Source: an uncultured Clostridia bacterium
Lineage (GTDB): Bacteria > Bacillota > Clostridia > Lachnospirales > Anaerotignaceae
DNA length: 64,000 nt
Direction of reading: 5' to 3'
Assembly: GCA_945868505.1 (NCBI GenBank)
Contig: CAMBLO010000010.1
Location: 1 to 64,000 of the forward strand
The notes under the pieces are model-generated. The model was not told the DNA's origin and did not search any database. It was given only the letters and a program-made list of their open reading frames with translations. Positions 15,529 to 25,423 of this stretch are shown in pieces (within the stretch, counting starts at the first letter, position 1; each line of letters begins with the position of its first letter). Both the position numbers and the translations under genes were made by a program.

Positions 15529-16188
15529 TTGAAAACAGAAAATGAAATATTGGAAATGGCCTTTGCCATGTTTCTGGAGAAGGGGTTTTCCGAAATCTCC
15601 ACCAATGAAATCATTCGGGAAGCGGGCATGACAAAGGGCGGCTTCTACTATTCTTTCAAAAGCAGAGAGGACTTGGACGAGAGGGTCATTGAAAAATATA
15701 TCCATCCCTTTTTCCAAAAACCTGCGGAGGAAATGCAGAGAGTATGGGAGGAAAGCAGGAAGGATATCCCCACGAGGGAACTGCTTTGGAAGTGCTTTTT
15801 CCAGCCCCAGCGCTTCGCCAACTATCAGGCGGAGATTGGCAAAGAAATCCCTTTCCGCAACTTTTATTTCCTCATCTATGAAGGGATGAAGAAATTCCCC
15901 AAAGTGGCAGGGTATTATAAAGCCTTCAATCAGAAGAAGGGCGAAATGCTGCATCAGATTTTGGAACGGGGGCAGATGCGGGGGGAAGTCACCAAAACCC
16001 TTGATTTAGACAATTACGTCACCATGATCCTGGCAATGCAGGATGGCATTCTGGCACTGAAGGTGCTGGATGACAGCATTGATGACGAAGAAAAATATAA
16101 GAAAATACAATATCAGATGTGGAAGGACATTTCCACAGAAGAAATCAGAAGTTATACAGATGGAGGTGTGACAAGTGCAGTATCTTAA
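15529..16188 (+). CDS. TetR/AcrR-family transcriptional regulator
   Basis: 219-aa TetR-type regulator. The N-terminal HTH (about residues 5-50) contains [20 protein letters not shown] and [11 protein letters not shown]. The rest is a helical ligand-binding domain, slightly long for the family. The TTG start at 15529 follows AAGGAG by six bases. It overlaps the activase gene by 14 bases, so both are in one operon under a promoter with a palindromic operator. The ligand may be an acyl-CoA or related metabolite of the downstream enzyme, which is inference. Confidence 0.92.
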   Translation: MKTENEILEMAFAMFLEKGFSEISTNEIIREAGMTKGGFYYSFKSREDLDERVIEKYIHPFFQKPAEEMQRVWEESRKDIPTRELLWKCFFQPQRFANYQAEIGKEIPFRNFYFLIYEGMKKFPKVAGYYKAFNQKKGEMLHQILERGQMRGEVTKTLDLDNYVTMILAMQDGILALKVLDDSIDDEEKYKKIQYQMWKDISTEEIRSYTDGGVTSAVS

Positions 16189-19100
16189 TGACAATACATA
16201 TAAAATGGGTATCGACATCGGTTCCACAACAGTCAAAGTCGTTTTGGCCGATGAAGAAAATAAAATCGCATTCAGCAGATACAGAAGACACTTCTCAGAA
16301 ATCAAAAAAACAGTAAAGGATATCTTGAAAGAAGCCAAAGAAGAAATCGGCAACGTTATCTTCTCTGCCATGATTACAGGCAGCGGCGGCGTTGCTCTGG
16401 CAAAGGCCATCGGCGTGGAATTCATTCAGGAGGTTGTTGCCACAGCCAATGCCGTAGAAGCAACGGCCCCCCAGACTGATGTAGCCATCGAATTGGGCGG
16501 GGAGGATGCCAAAATCATCTACTTTGAAGGCGGCAATGTGGAACAGAGAATGAACGGTGTTTGTGCCGGCGGTACAGGCTCCTTTATCGACCAGATGGCA
16601 AGCCTGCTGCAGACAGACGCCACAGGCCTGAATGAACTGGCGAAGGGCTATAAAGTGATTTATCCCATCGCATCCCGCTGTGGCGTATTTGCCAAAACAG
16701 ATATTCAGCCTTTGATTAACGAGGGCGCAAGAAAAGAGGACTTGGCGGCTTCTATTTTTCAGGCCGTTGTAAACCAGACCATCGCAGGTCTGGCTTGTGG
16801 GAAGCCTATCCGCGGTCATGTGGCATTTTTGGGCGGCCCTTTGCATTTCCTGTCTGAACTGCGCCAGCGTTTCATCGAAACCTTGAAGCTGACAGACGAA
16901 ACCACCATCATTCCCGAAAATTCCCACCTGTTCGCAGCCTATGGCACAGCCGTTTCCAATAAGGGCGAAGCGACGCTGGATTTCGATAATCTGCTGACAA
17001 AGCTGGAAGCGGGCGTGGAACTGACAGCAGAGGTTTCCCGTATGGAACCCCTGTTCCGAGATGAGGAAGACTATGCAGCCTTCAAGGAACGCCATGACAA
17101 AGATAAAGTAAAGCGTATCCCTATTTCCAATTACCATGGGGACGTATTTTTGGGCATCGACGCCGGCTCCACCACCACAAAGGTGGCTCTGGTTTCCAAG
17201 GACGGTGACCTGCTCTATTCCTTCTATGCAGGCAACGAAGGCAACCCTCTGAATGTGGTTATGAAAAGCCTGAATGAAATGTACGACCTGATGCCGGAGG
17301 ATGTTGTGATCCGCAATTCCTGCGTTACAGGCTACGGCGAAGGGCTCATCAAGGAAGCCCTGATGATCGACTTGGGCTATATCGAAACTGTTGCCCACTA
17401 TAAGGCAGCCCAGTTCTTCAAGCCCGATGTAGATTTCATTCTGGATATTGGCGGTCAGGATATGAAATGTATCCGCATCAAGGATAATGTCATCGACAGC
17501 GTTCTGCTGAACGAGGCTTGCTCCTCCGGCTGCGGCTCTTTCATTGAAACCTTTGCCAAATCCCTGAATTATTCTGTAGCGGATTTCGCTAAGGTGGCTC
17601 TGTTCGCCAAGAACCCCATCGACTTGGGCTCCCGTTGTACGGTATTTATGAACTCCCGTGTAAAACAGGCCCAGAAGGAAGGGGCAGAGGTAGCGGATAT
17701 TTCCGCAGGTCTGGCTTATTCCGTTATCAAAAACGCATTGCTGAAGGTCATCAAGATTTCCGACCCCAAGGCTATGGGCAAATCCATGGTGGTACAGGGC
17801 GGTACCTTCTATAACGATGCCGTGCTGAAAAGCTTTGAAATGATTAGCGGCAGACAGGCTGTCCGTCCCGATATCGCAGGCATCATGGGTGCCTTCGGCG
17901 CAGGTCTGATTGCCAGAGATAAATATACAGCAGGCTATCAGACAACCCTCATCAGTCGGGATGAAATGAACGCATTGGAGGTTCAGTCCAACATGGCACG
18001 CTGTCAGGGCTGCACCAACCACTGCCTGCTGACAGTGAACCTGTTCAGCGGCGGCAGACGCTTCATCACAGGCAACCGCTGCGAAAGAGGTCTGGGTAAG
18101 GAAAAGATCGAAGATCCCGCACCCAACCTGTATGAATATAAACGCCACAGACTGTTCGATTACGAACCCCTGACGGCGGAACAGGCGACAAAGGGCACCG
18201 TGGGTATCCCCCGTGTGCTGAATATGTTCGAGGATTACCCCTTCTGGTATACCTTCTTTACCAAACTGGGCTACAGAGTGGTGCTTTCCCCTTATTCTTC
18301 CAAGGCAGTATTCGAAATGGGCATGGAATCCATCCCCAGTGAATCTGTATGCTACCCTGCAAAGCTGGTACATGGTCATGTGATGTGGCTCATCAACGAA
18401 GGTGTAGACTTCATCTTCTACCCCGGTATCGTTTACGAAAGACGGGACAGCTCTGCGGCGGATAATAACTATAACTGCCCCATCGTGGCATCCTATAACG
18501 AAAACATCAAAAACAACGTTGAGGATTTGAAGGAAAGAAATATCAAATTCATGAATCCTTTCCTCTCCTTCGATAACATCAACACTGTCATCAAGCGTAT
18601 GACAGAGGAATTTGTACCCATGGGCTGTGACCCTAAGGAAATCAAAGCCGCTGTAGAAGCAGGCTGGGAAGAATGGGGCAATTTCCGCAGAGATATGCGG
18701 AAAAAAGGAGAAGAAACTCTGGCATATATCCGTGAGAAGGGCATGACAGGCATCGTGCTGGCAGGCAGACCCTACCATGCAGACCCTGAAATCAACCACG
18801 GTATCCCCGAGCTGATCGCAGGCTACCGCATTGCCGTACTGACAGAGGACAGCGTTGCCCATCTGGGTCATGTGGAACGTCCTACCATCGTGCGGGACCA
18901 GTGGACCTACCATTCCAGACTGTATGAAGCGGCAGGCTTCGTGAAAACCCAGCAGAATCTGGAATTTGTACAGCTGAACTCCTTCGGCTGCGGTCTGGAC
19001 GCTGTAACTACCGATGAAGTCAAGGGCATCCTGACAGCGGCAGGCAAAATTTATACTGCCCTGAAAATCGACGAAGTAAATAATTTGGGTGCGGCTCGTA

Positions 19101-20479
19101 TCCGTATCCGTTCCCTGATCGCTGCCATCGAGGACAGAAAAGAAAAGAATGTGAAGATCAAAAAAGGCGATGCTTCCCTGAAACGTGTCCTCTTCACAAA
19201 GGAAATGAAGAAGGATTATACCATCATCTGCCCGCAGATGTCTCCCATCCATTTCGAACTGCTGGAGCCTGCTTTCCGTAAGGCTGGCTATCATATCGAA
19301 ATCATGGAAGCCATGGATAAAAATGCCATTGATACAGGATTGAAATATGTCAACAACGACGCCTGCTATCCTGCATTGATTGCCATTGGGCAGCTGCTGA
19401 ATGCGCTGCTTTCCGGAAAATACGACCTGAACCGCACCGCTCTGCTCATCACCCAGACGGGGGGCGGCTGCCGTGCGACGAACTATATCGCTTTCATCCG
19501 TAAGGCGCTGGCAAATATGGGCATGCCCAATATCCCCGTTATTTCCATCAACCCTGCAGGGCTGGAAAAGAACCCCGGCTTCAAATATGAGCCCGGTCTG
19601 CTGCATCGTGTGATGCAGGCCATGGTATACGGCGACTTGTTCATGCGGGTGGTATATCGCACAAGACCTTATGAAAAGGTGAAGGGCTCTGCCAACGCAT
19701 TGCATCGGAAATGGGTAGAAAAGCTGAGAAAAGATCTGCTGAAAGCAGACAGAAAGACATACTGCGAAAATATCCGTAATATCATCAAGGATTTTGAAGA
19801 ACTGGAATTGAATGATGTGGTAAAACCCCGTGTTGGCGTGGTAGGGGAAATTCTGGTAAAATTCCACCCCACAGCCAATAATGACTTGGTGAACCTGCTG
19901 GAAAGAGAAGGGGCAGAAGCAGTCGTTCCCGACCTGCTGACCTTCGCTCTCTACTGCTGCCATAACCAGGTGCAGAAGGAAAAATATCTGGGCGGCACCA
20001 GAAAAGCCCGTATTCTGGGCAATCTGCTGGCAAAGGTTATCGAATATTATCAGAAGCCTATGATGGATGCTCTGGAAAAGAGCAAACGCTTCGACAGACC
20101 TGAGGATATCAAGAGTCTGGGCAAACAGGCGGAAAAAGTCGTTTCCCTGTGCAACCAGACCGGCGAAGGCTGGTTCCTGACAGCGGAAATGATCGAACTG
20201 ATCCACAGCAATGTGCCCAATATCGTCTGCACACAGCCCTTCGGCTGCCTGCCCAACCATGTAGTGGGTAAGGGCGTTATCAAGGAGCTGCGGAAGCAGT
20301 ATCCCATGTCCAATATTGTTGCCATCGACTATGACCCCGGTGCCAGCGAAGTTAACCAGTTGAACCGCATCAAGCTGATGCTGGCAAGTGCCAATAAGAA
20401 TCTGGAAAAGGCAAACGACCAGAAAAAGCTGAAAAAGCCCCATTCTGTGGAACAGGTTGCTTTCAAAATTGAGGATTGA
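16175..20479 (+). CDS. Acyl-CoA dehydratase activase fusion protein (1434 aa)
   Basis: Very large protein with two BadF/HgdC-type ATPase modules. The first opens with [20 protein letters not shown] (about 11-30) and has [15 protein letters not shown] near 128. The second opens with [20 protein letters not shown] (about 325) and has [14 protein letters not shown] near 450. A DUF2229-like region with Cys cluster (CQGCTNHC) is near 611. The C-terminal half resembles the 2-hydroxyacyl-CoA dehydratase D component, with CYPAL and GGCRATNY motifs. Activators of this type inject an electron into dehydratases at ATP cost; the job of the long fused version is not known to me. GTG start with GGAGGTG upstream. 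It overlaps tetR by 14 bases. Confidence 0.88.
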   Translation: MQYLNDNTYKMGIDIGSTTVKVVLADEENKIAFSRYRRHFSEIKKTVKDILKEAKEEIGNVIFSAMITGSGGVALAKAIGVEFIQEVVATANAVEATAPQTDVAIELGGEDAKIIYFEGGNVEQRMNGVCAGGTGSFIDQMASLLQTDATGLNELAKGYKVIYPIASRCGVFAKTDIQPLINEGARKEDLAASIFQAVVNQTIAGLACGKPIRGHVAFLGGPLHFLSELRQRFIETLKLTDETTIIPENSHLFAAYGTAVSNKGEATLDFDNLLTKLEAGVELTAEVSRMEPLFRDEEDYAAFKERHDKDKVKRIPISNYHGDVFLGIDAGSTTTKVALVSKDGDLLYSFYAGNEGNPLNVVMKSLNEMYDLMPEDVVIRNSCVTGYGEGLIKEALMIDLGYIETVAHYKAAQFFKPDVDFILDIGGQDMKCIRIKDNVIDSVLLNEACSSGCGSFIETFAKSLNYSVADFAKVALFAKNPIDLGSRCTVFMNSRVKQAQKEGAEVADISAGLAYSVIKNALLKVIKISDPKAMGKSMVVQGGTFYNDAVLKSFEMISGRQAVRPDIAGIMGAFGAGLIARDKYTAGYQTTLISRDEMNALEVQSNMARCQGCTNHCLLTVNLFSGGRRFITGNRCERGLGKEKIEDPAPNLYEYKRHRLFDYEPLTAEQATKGTVGIPRVLNMFEDYPFWYTFFTKLGYRVVLSPYSSKAVFEMGMESIPSESVCYPAKLVHGHVMWLINEGVDFIFYPGIVYERRDSSAADNNYNCPIVASYNENIKNNVEDLKERNIKFMNPFLSFDNINTVIKRMTEEFVPMGCDPKEIKAAVEAGWEEWGNFRRDMRKKGEETLAYIREKGMTGIVLAGRPYHADPEINHGIPELIAGYRIAVLTEDSVAHLGHVERPTIVRDQWTYHSRLYEAAGFVKTQQNLEFVQLNSFGCGLDAVTTDEVKGILTAAGKIYTALKIDEVNNLGAARIRIRSLIAAIEDRKEKNVKIKKGDASLKRVLFTKEMKKDYTIICPQMSPIHFELLEPAFRKAGYHIEIMEAMDKNAIDTGLKYVNNDACYPALIAIGQLLNALLSGKYDLNRTALLITQTGGGCRATNYIAFIRKALANMGMPNIPVISINPAGLEKNPGFKYEPGLLHRVMQAMVYGDLFMRVVYRTRPYEKVKGSANALHRKWVEKLRKDLLKADRKTYCENIRNIIKDFEELELNDVVKPRVGVVGEILVKFHPTANNDLVNLLEREGAEAVVPDLLTFALYCCHNQVQKEKYLGGTRKARILGNLLAKVIEYYQKPMMDALEKSKRFDRPEDIKSLGKQAEKVVSLCNQTGEGWFLTAEMIELIHSNVPNIVCTQPFGCLPNHVVGKGVIKELRKQYPMSNIVAIDYDPGASEVNQLNRIKLMLASANKNLEKANDQKKLKKPHSVEQVAFKIED

Positions 20480-20490
20480 GTACATAAGAA

Positions 20491-20516
20491 AAGAGCCCCT
20501 CTTTAGAGGGGCTCTT
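20491..20516. terminator. Bidirectional terminator between activase and HIT genes
   Basis: Perfect 11-bp stem AAGAGCCCCTC with GAGGGGCTCTT around a TTTA loop. The T tract is short on both sides, but its place between convergent genes fits a terminator. Confidence 0.75.
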
Positions 20517-20523
20517 GTTATGC

Positions 20524-20934
20524 TCAGATCAGGTTTTCCAGTTTTGCTTTTACCGCAGCGATCTGTTCGTCTGTGGGTTCTGTGGGTGTCCATGTCACAT
20601 TGATGCCGTCGCCTTCTCTTCTGGGAATCAGGTGGATATGGAAATGGAACACAGTCTGACCTGCCACGGTGCCGTTATTCTGCAGGATGTTCATGTGTTC
20701 AAAGCCCAGCACTTCCTTCATGGCTCTTGCCAGCTTTGCCGCCAGGGCATAGGCTCTGCCTGCCTGTTCAGGGTCGATTTCAAAGATATTTGCCACATGG
20801 TTTTTGGGCAGGATCAGGGCATGGCCTTCGCCGGAAGGGAATCTGTCCAGAATCACTTTGAATTCGTCGTTTTCGTATATGGTTGCAGAAGGGATTTCTC
20901 CTGCAATGATTTTGCAAAAAATACAATCGCTCAT
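20524..20934 (-). CDS. HIT-family nucleotide hydrolase
   Basis: 136-aa histidine triad protein, related to Hint-type nucleoside phosphoramidases. Two N-terminal Cys (CIFCKI) pair with a His for zinc, and the triad H-F-H-I-H-L is near residues 96-101 after NNGTVAGQTVFHFH. The length is standard. The physiological substrate is unknown. It lies 61 bases downstream of the ferritin-like gene on the same strand and may be cotranscribed. Confidence 0.93.
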   Translation of the reverse strand: MSDCIFCKIIAGEIPSATIYENDEFKVILDRFPSGEGHALILPKNHVANIFEIDPEQAGRAYALAAKLARAMKEVLGFEHMNILQNNGTVAGQTVFHFHIHLIPRREGDGINVTWTPTEPTDEQIAAVKAKLENLI

Positions 20935-20995
20935 GGGTATCTTCCTTTCTTTCGTGAGATTTTTTCAGATACCCCCATGATACCATGATTGAGCT

Positions 20996-21514
20996 TTAAT
21001 TCCCAGAGGTTTTGCAAAAGTATTTTGCATACAGATGATTCAAAGCGGCGGTATGGTTCTGCTTATCGGTGATGATCTCAAAAAGGGCATTCCACAAATC
21101 CTCCTCCGGCATGGCAAAGAGCAGATTGCGATAGAAATTGATATCGTCCATTTCCCCCAACAGCAGTTCCTCCATCAGGGCGGGAGCATCGGCAGTGATT
21201 TCCGTTTCCACGGCAGGTTCTGTCTCGTCGGTGTTGCCGAAAATGGTGAAGCCCACCTCCCGCAGCAGCCGCAGGTGCTTCAGTCCATCCAGATACATAG
21301 CCTTCAGGATGGCTTCTGCTTCTGCCATGTCGGTGTTCTGCAGCAGGGTTTTGAATTTCCTCGCCGTTTGATGGGCCTCCTGTCTTGCCAAAACCAGCAG
21401 TTCCTCCAGACGGCGGTCAGTGGAAAGCAGGTTGCTTTGGTCGGGCTTCATGGGGGTCTCCCGGGCACGGGTATGGGTATCGTAGAGGCGGGTGTTTCGA
21501 TTATATGGATACAT
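20996..21514 (-). CDS. Ferritin-like helical protein (172 aa)
   Basis: Probably a ferritin-like or rubrerythrin-like four-helix protein. The segment EELLLGEMDDINFYRNLLFAM carries Glu and Asp residues in helical spacing, and a second stretch, EIITDKQNHTAALNHLYAKY, has Glu and His ligand candidates. No rubredoxin domain is present. The first 45 residues are basic and disordered-looking. The ATG at complement 21512-21514 follows AGGAGAACG. Iron or other metal binding is inferred from spacing only. Confidence 0.6.
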   Translation of the reverse strand: MYPYNRNTRLYDTHTRARETPMKPDQSNLLSTDRRLEELLVLARQEAHQTARKFKTLLQNTDMAEAEAILKAMYLDGLKHLRLLREVGFTIFGNTDETEPAVETEITADAPALMEELLLGEMDDINFYRNLLFAMPEEDLWNALFEIITDKQNHTAALNHLYAKYFCKTSGN

Positions 21515-21637
21515 GAATCGTTCTCCTTTTCTAGGTAATATTTTGTTTTTTCTATCATCCTATGCGGAAAGGTTGTTTTTCTTTCCCGAAAGGGCGCAGA
21601 ATAGGGAAAAAGTATGGAAGAAACCTGCATTTAGTGA

Positions 21638-21643
21638 TATAAT
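21638..21643 (+). promoter_or_regulatory. -10 box upstream of murG
   Basis: GATATAAT contains a consensus TATAAT 43 bases before the murG ATG. No matching -35 hexamer is evident. Confidence 0.4.
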
Positions 21644-21685
21644 CGTTGCAGTTTCCAAAGAATATCAATAAAGGTGGTTATATAG

Positions 21686-22753
21686 ATGAGTAAAAAAATC
21701 GTGTTGACAGGGGGCGGCACCGCCGGTCATGTTACCCCCAATCTGGCACTGCTGCCCTATTTGCGGGCGGAAGGCTATGAAATCGTATATATCGGTTCCG
21801 AAAACGGCATCGAACGCAGCCTGATTGAAGCGGAAGGTGTGACCTATTATGGCATTCCCACAGGCAAGCTGCGCCGTTATCTTTCCAAGGAAAACCTTTC
21901 CGATATGTTTAAGGTGGTAAAGGGCATCCATGCGGCGAAAAAGCTGCTGAAAAAGCTGAAACCCGATTTGGTTTTCTCCAAGGGCGGTTTCGTTGCGGTT
22001 CCCGTTGTTTTGGGGGCAAAGAAAAACAATATTCCCGTTATTATCCATGAATCGGATATCACCCCCGGTCTGGCAAACAAGATTGCCATGCCCTCCGCAA
22101 GGGTGATTTGCTCTACCTTCCCCGAAACCTTGCAGTATGTACCCAAGGGCAAGGGCGTCCACACAGGTACCCCCATCCGCAAGGAATTGTTTGAAGGGGA
22201 CAGAGCAAAAGGTCTGGCGGCCTGCGGTTTCAGCGGCGAAAAGCCTGTTTTGCTGATGATGGGCGGTTCTTTGGGGGCAGTGAAGCTGAATAACTGCCTG
22301 CGGGAAATTTTGCCTGAGCTGACAAAAACTTTTGATATCATCCACCTTTGCGGCAAAGGCAATCTGGATGAAAAACTGCTGGGCAGAGCAGACTATAAAC
22401 AGTTCGAATATGTTTCCGATGGGCTGAACGACTTGTTTGCGGCGGCGGATTTCATCGTTTCCCGAGCAGGCAGTAACTCCATTTCCGAGTTTCTGGCGCT
22501 GAAAAAGCCCCATTTGTTGATTCCCCTCAGCGTAAGAGCCAGCCGCGGCGACCAGATTTTGAATGCGGCCTCCTTCGCAAAACAGGGCTTTGCCCGTGTG
22601 CTGGATGAGGACGAAATGACAGCGGCATCCATGCAAAAGGAGATTTTCGCCCTTTATGAAAACAAAGACAAATATGTGGCGGCTATGGCAAAAAGCCGCG
22701 CAGGGGATGGTGTAGAAGCAGTCATGACGCAGATTAAGGCTTTGATGCGTTAA
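21686..22753 (+). CDS. murG: UDP-GlcNAc:undecaprenyl-PP-MurNAc-pentapeptide GlcNAc transferase
   Basis: 355-aa GT28 glycosyltransferase that makes lipid II on the inner membrane face. Family motifs: GGGTAGHVTPNLAL at residues 9-22 (lipid I/diphosphate loop), FSKGGFVAVPVVLGA near 97, HESDITPGLAN near 122, and MMGGSLGAVKLN near 191, with SRAGSNSISEFLALKKP near 264 binding UDP-GlcNAc. Unlike in many bacteria it is not in a division/cell-wall cluster but stands alone, between a ferritin-like gene and a cyclophilin. AAAGGTGG is the ribosome binding site. Confidence 0.96.
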   Translation: MSKKIVLTGGGTAGHVTPNLALLPYLRAEGYEIVYIGSENGIERSLIEAEGVTYYGIPTGKLRRYLSKENLSDMFKVVKGIHAAKKLLKKLKPDLVFSKGGFVAVPVVLGAKKNNIPVIIHESDITPGLANKIAMPSARVICSTFPETLQYVPKGKGVHTGTPIRKELFEGDRAKGLAACGFSGEKPVLLMMGGSLGAVKLNNCLREILPELTKTFDIIHLCGKGNLDEKLLGRADYKQFEYVSDGLNDLFAAADFIVSRAGSNSISEFLALKKPHLLIPLSVRASRGDQILNAASFAKQGFARVLDEDEMTAASMQKEIFALYENKDKYVAAMAKSRAGDGVEAVMTQIKALMR

Positions 22754-22802
22754 AAACCGCTGATTTCTCTGGGATTTTAAGAAACTCTTAAGAATTTCTA
22801 AA

Positions 22803-22832
22803 TTGACACGCTTTCTCTCCGTAGAGTACAAT
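22803..22832 (+). promoter_or_regulatory. Sigma-A promoter of the cyclophilin gene
   Basis: Consensus TTGACA (22803-22808), 18-base spacer, TACAAT (22827-22832). Confidence 0.75.
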
Positions 22833-22877
22833 AGCCTTTGGTTTTACAACAAAAGATGGGATATGGAGGAAAATAAG

Positions 22878-23669
22878 ATGAAGAAAAGATATCTTGCACT
22901 GGCTTTGACGGCAATAATGGCTCTGGCAGGCTGCGGCGGCGGAGCAACCACAGAGCCCACAGACCAGACAGCAGCAGAAAATACAGACACCACAGGGATT
23001 TTGCAGGCCCAGATGCCCGCAGAGGGGGACGAGATTGCAGTCATCACCACCTCCGCAGGGGTTGTGAAGATGATGTTCTACCCAGAAGAGGCACCCAAGG
23101 CGGTGGAAAACTTCAAGACACTGGCAAAGAACGGCTACTATGATGGTCTTACCTTCCATCGTGTTATCAATAATTTTATGGTGCAGACCGGCGACCCTAC
23201 GGGCGTTGGCAACGGCGGCGAAAGCTGCTGGGGGGAACCCTTCGCCGATGAAATTTCCTCGAAGCTGCATTATTACAGAGGGGCTGTTGCCATGGCGAAT
23301 AAGGGCCCCAATACAAACGACAGCCAATTCTTCATTGTGCAGGAGAAGGATGTCAGCGAACAAACCATTTCCGCTCTGCGGGATGCCAGAGATAACAGTA
23401 AAGGAGAGCTGGGCGTAACCCTGACCGACGGTAACTATTATACCTTTAACCAGTTATTCCCCGATGAAGTGCTGGATTATTACCAGGAAGTAGGCGGCGC
23501 AGCCCATCTGGAATATGTTTTCGGCAATCCTTACAGCATTTTCGGGCAGGTCTTTGAAGGGCTGGATGTGATTGACGAAATTGCGGCGGCAGAGGTAAAC
23601 GAAAACAATAAGCCCGTAGAGGATATCACCATCGAAAGCATTACATTTGAAAGTTATACAGCAGAGTAA
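22878..23669 (+). CDS. Lipoprotein peptidyl-prolyl isomerase, cyclophilin type
   Basis: 263-aa secreted lipoprotein that catalyses proline cis-trans isomerisation outside the membrane. It has a lipobox signal peptide (ALTAIMALAGC, Cys near residue 18), a Thr/Asp-rich linker to about 45, then a cyclophilin domain with FHRVINNFMVQTGDPTG, AMANKGPNTNDSQFFI and a C-terminal YSIFGQVFEGLDVID. A 35-residue insertion between the last two blocks (VSEQTISALRDARDNSKGEL…) is long for the family. The ATG at 22878 follows GGAGGA; the longer in-frame start would put the signal peptide inside. A second lipoprotein gene follows 21 bases later. Confidence 0.93.
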   Translation: MKKRYLALALTAIMALAGCGGGATTEPTDQTAAENTDTTGILQAQMPAEGDEIAVITTSAGVVKMMFYPEEAPKAVENFKTLAKNGYYDGLTFHRVINNFMVQTGDPTGVGNGGESCWGEPFADEISSKLHYYRGAVAMANKGPNTNDSQFFIVQEKDVSEQTISALRDARDNSKGELGVTLTDGNYYTFNQLFPDEVLDYYQEVGGAAHLEYVFGNPYSIFGQVFEGLDVIDEIAAAEVNENNKPVEDITIESITFESYTAE

Positions 23670-23690
23670 ATTGGGGAGGCATTGGGGAAA

Positions 23691-24167
23691 ATGAAAAAAA
23701 GAATGTTGACAATGTTGCTGGCAGCCATTGGGGCAGTCGGCATGACAGCCTGCGGCGGCGAAGAAGTGGCTACCCAGGAAGTAGAATATGATATGGTCTT
23801 TGAAAACCAGACAGGCATGGATGTTTCCAAGCTGGAGATCCGCTATGCGGAGGATGCAGATTGGTCTGAAATCACCCTGACAGAGGCGGAATGGAAAAAC
23901 AGCTATGGCATGCCCGTTTCCATGGCAGGGCAGATGCCTGTGGCGGAGGATGGCTGGCAGGTACAGATGACCTTCGACGATCATGAAACCATGATTTGGG
24001 AAGGCGTGGATTTTGAGGATGAAACCATCCTGACCTTCTCCATCGATGCAGACGGCGAGCCTGTGGTGGAAATTGGCGAGGAAGCCCTTGAAACAGAACC
24101 CACAGAGACAGAAGCCCCCGCAGAAGCCTTGGACGGGGAGGAAGCTGTTCTGGAAGCCAAAGAATAA
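23691..24167 (+). CDS. Acidic lipoprotein of unknown function (158 aa)
   Basis: Signal peptide with lipobox (AIGAVGMTAC, Cys near residue 19), then a domain of about 100 residues rich in beta strands with repeated W and acidic residues (DMVFENQTGMDVSKLEIRYA, WQVQMTFDDHETMIWEGVDF). It ends in an acidic Thr/Glu-rich tail. The beta pattern resembles small extracellular immunoglobulin-like or DUF4377-like modules, but I cannot name the family. It is cotranscribed with the upstream cyclophilin lipoprotein, so a role in folding or binding outside the cell is possible. Confidence 0.8.
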   Translation: MKKRMLTMLLAAIGAVGMTACGGEEVATQEVEYDMVFENQTGMDVSKLEIRYAEDADWSEITLTEAEWKNSYGMPVSMAGQMPVAEDGWQVQMTFDDHETMIWEGVDFEDETILTFSIDADGEPVVEIGEEALETEPTETEAPAEALDGEEAVLEAKE

Positions 24168-24173
24168 GAATAG

Positions 24174-24207
24174 GAAGCATGTTCTGAAAAAAGAACGTGC
24201 TTTTTTT
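24174..24207 (+). terminator. Terminator of the lipoprotein operon
   Basis: Stem AAGCATGTTCT with AGAACGTGCTT, one wobble, then seven T residues. Confidence 0.85.
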
Positions 24208-24313
24208 AATTTGTAAGAAAGTCTTAATGAAAATGTTGGGAATTTCTAAGAATCATTTGCTACACTATACCATAAAGAAAGAGAGGGGAGATGTGAAAAA
24301 GGAGGAATTTGAT

Positions 24314-24754
24314 ATGGAGAAAATATTGGAAAAGATTTTGGTTTTGGTAACGGCGCAGAAAAGCTCTCTGCGATTGATTGAATATGGCTTTGCAATGGCC
24401 CATTCCTGCGGCGGGGAATTACATATCCTCCATGTGCAGAAGGGGGACAGTGTATTTGAAAGCAACGATACCCTGAAGCTGCTGCAGAATCTGGTGGATT
24501 ACGGCTGCAGAAGGGGCGGTATCATCCACCTTGCCTGTGAAGGGGATGTGGCGACCTATATCGGCCATTTTGCGGAGGAGGAAGAAATTACCCAAGTCAT
24601 TTTAGGGCAGCCGCCCCAGCCGGAAGGAAAAAAGGGTAAAAAGAAACGAGAAAACGAATTTGGAAGAATTTTGAACGCCCTGCCGGAAGGGACCAGGGTG
24701 CTGCTGTATCCCCCTGCGGAGGAGGAACAGGCAGACAAAAGAAAAATCGGATAA
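24314..24754 (+). CDS. Universal stress protein-like protein
   Basis: 146-aa protein with a single UspA-like fold: EKILVLVTAQKSSLRLIEYG at the N-terminus, then LHILHVQKGDS as strand 2 and ITQVILGQPPQPEGK as strand 4. The nucleotide-binding G-x2-G-x9-G(S/T) motif is not clearly intact. The pattern resembles the Usp module of KdpD sensor kinases. The ATG at 24314 follows AAGGAGG by seven bases; an upstream GTG has poorer spacing. It is monocistronic with its own terminator. Confidence 0.75.
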   Translation: MEKILEKILVLVTAQKSSLRLIEYGFAMAHSCGGELHILHVQKGDSVFESNDTLKLLQNLVDYGCRRGGIIHLACEGDVATYIGHFAEEEEITQVILGQPPQPEGKKGKKKRENEFGRILNALPEGTRVLLYPPAEEEQADKRKIG

Positions 24755-24763
24755 AAGATGCTG

Positions 24764-24794
24764 GCCTCGGGGGTTCTTTCCCGGGGCTTTTCTT
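24764..24794 (+). terminator. Terminator of the Usp gene
   Basis: Stem GCCTCGGG with CCCGGGGC, then TTTTCTT. Confidence 0.75.
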
Positions 24795-24918
24795 CTGGGA
24801 TGGTGGATTTTCCCTCTGTGAATTTGCTTTTTTTGTTGCAAATGGGGGGAAATCATAGTATTATTTGAAAGAATGGAGTAATCTGTGAAAAAATAAGAAT
24901 TTTGAAGGAGAGACGAGC

Positions 24919-25419
24919 ATGAGCTTATATGAAAATTGGATGAAAAAGGCATTTTCTCAGGAAGGCAGCAGCATTGAAGCTGTTTGGGAAGAATACCTGC
25001 CCAAGGAACAGAAAATTTATGAATACATCATCGGCGAAAAGGCAGAAAAGGTAGAAGGCAAGGTTTCCGAGCTGGCAGAACGTTTTGATATGACAGCAGA
25101 AATGATCGTTGCTTTCATCGACGGTCTGAACGCTTCTCTGGAAGAACCCTTTGAAATGGAATCCCTGACAGAGGACAGCGAAGTTTGCATCAACATCAAC
25201 TTTGAAAAGCTGTTCAAGCTGATGATCGAATACAAAGCAGAACACCTTTCCACACTGCCCCAGTGGGATGGCATCTTCGATGAAGAAACAAGAAGAAAAC
25301 TGGCACTGGAACAGAAAAAATCCAAAACTATCGTAAAAGGCGAAAAGATCGGCCGTAACGATCCTTGCCCTTGTGGTTCCGGCAAAAAATACAAAAAATG
25401 CTGCGGTGCCAACGCATAA
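24919..25419 (+). CDS. SEC-C metal-binding domain protein
   Basis: 166-aa cytosolic protein. The C-terminal 20 residues form a SEC-C zinc motif ([20 protein letters not shown]), identical in layout to the SecA tail. The N-terminal 130 residues are helical and acidic, with no domain I can name. Proteins of this build may bind ribosomes or act as adaptors; that is only inference. AAGGAGAG precedes the ATG. The sua5-like gene starts four bases after its stop, so they are coupled. Confidence 0.85.
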   Translation: MSLYENWMKKAFSQEGSSIEAVWEEYLPKEQKIYEYIIGEKAEKVEGKVSELAERFDMTAEMIVAFIDGLNASLEEPFEMESLTEDSEVCININFEKLFKLMIEYKAEHLSTLPQWDGIFDEETRRKLALEQKKSKTIVKGEKIGRNDPCPCGSGKKYKKCCGANA

Positions 25420-25423
25420 GCCT

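Noticed and set aside
16295-20593. 1432-aa open frame antisense to the activase gene
   Set aside because: It mirrors the codon positions of a well-supported gene, its product is Cys/His-rich without any domain, and it has no ribosome binding site. It is a by-product of codon bias.
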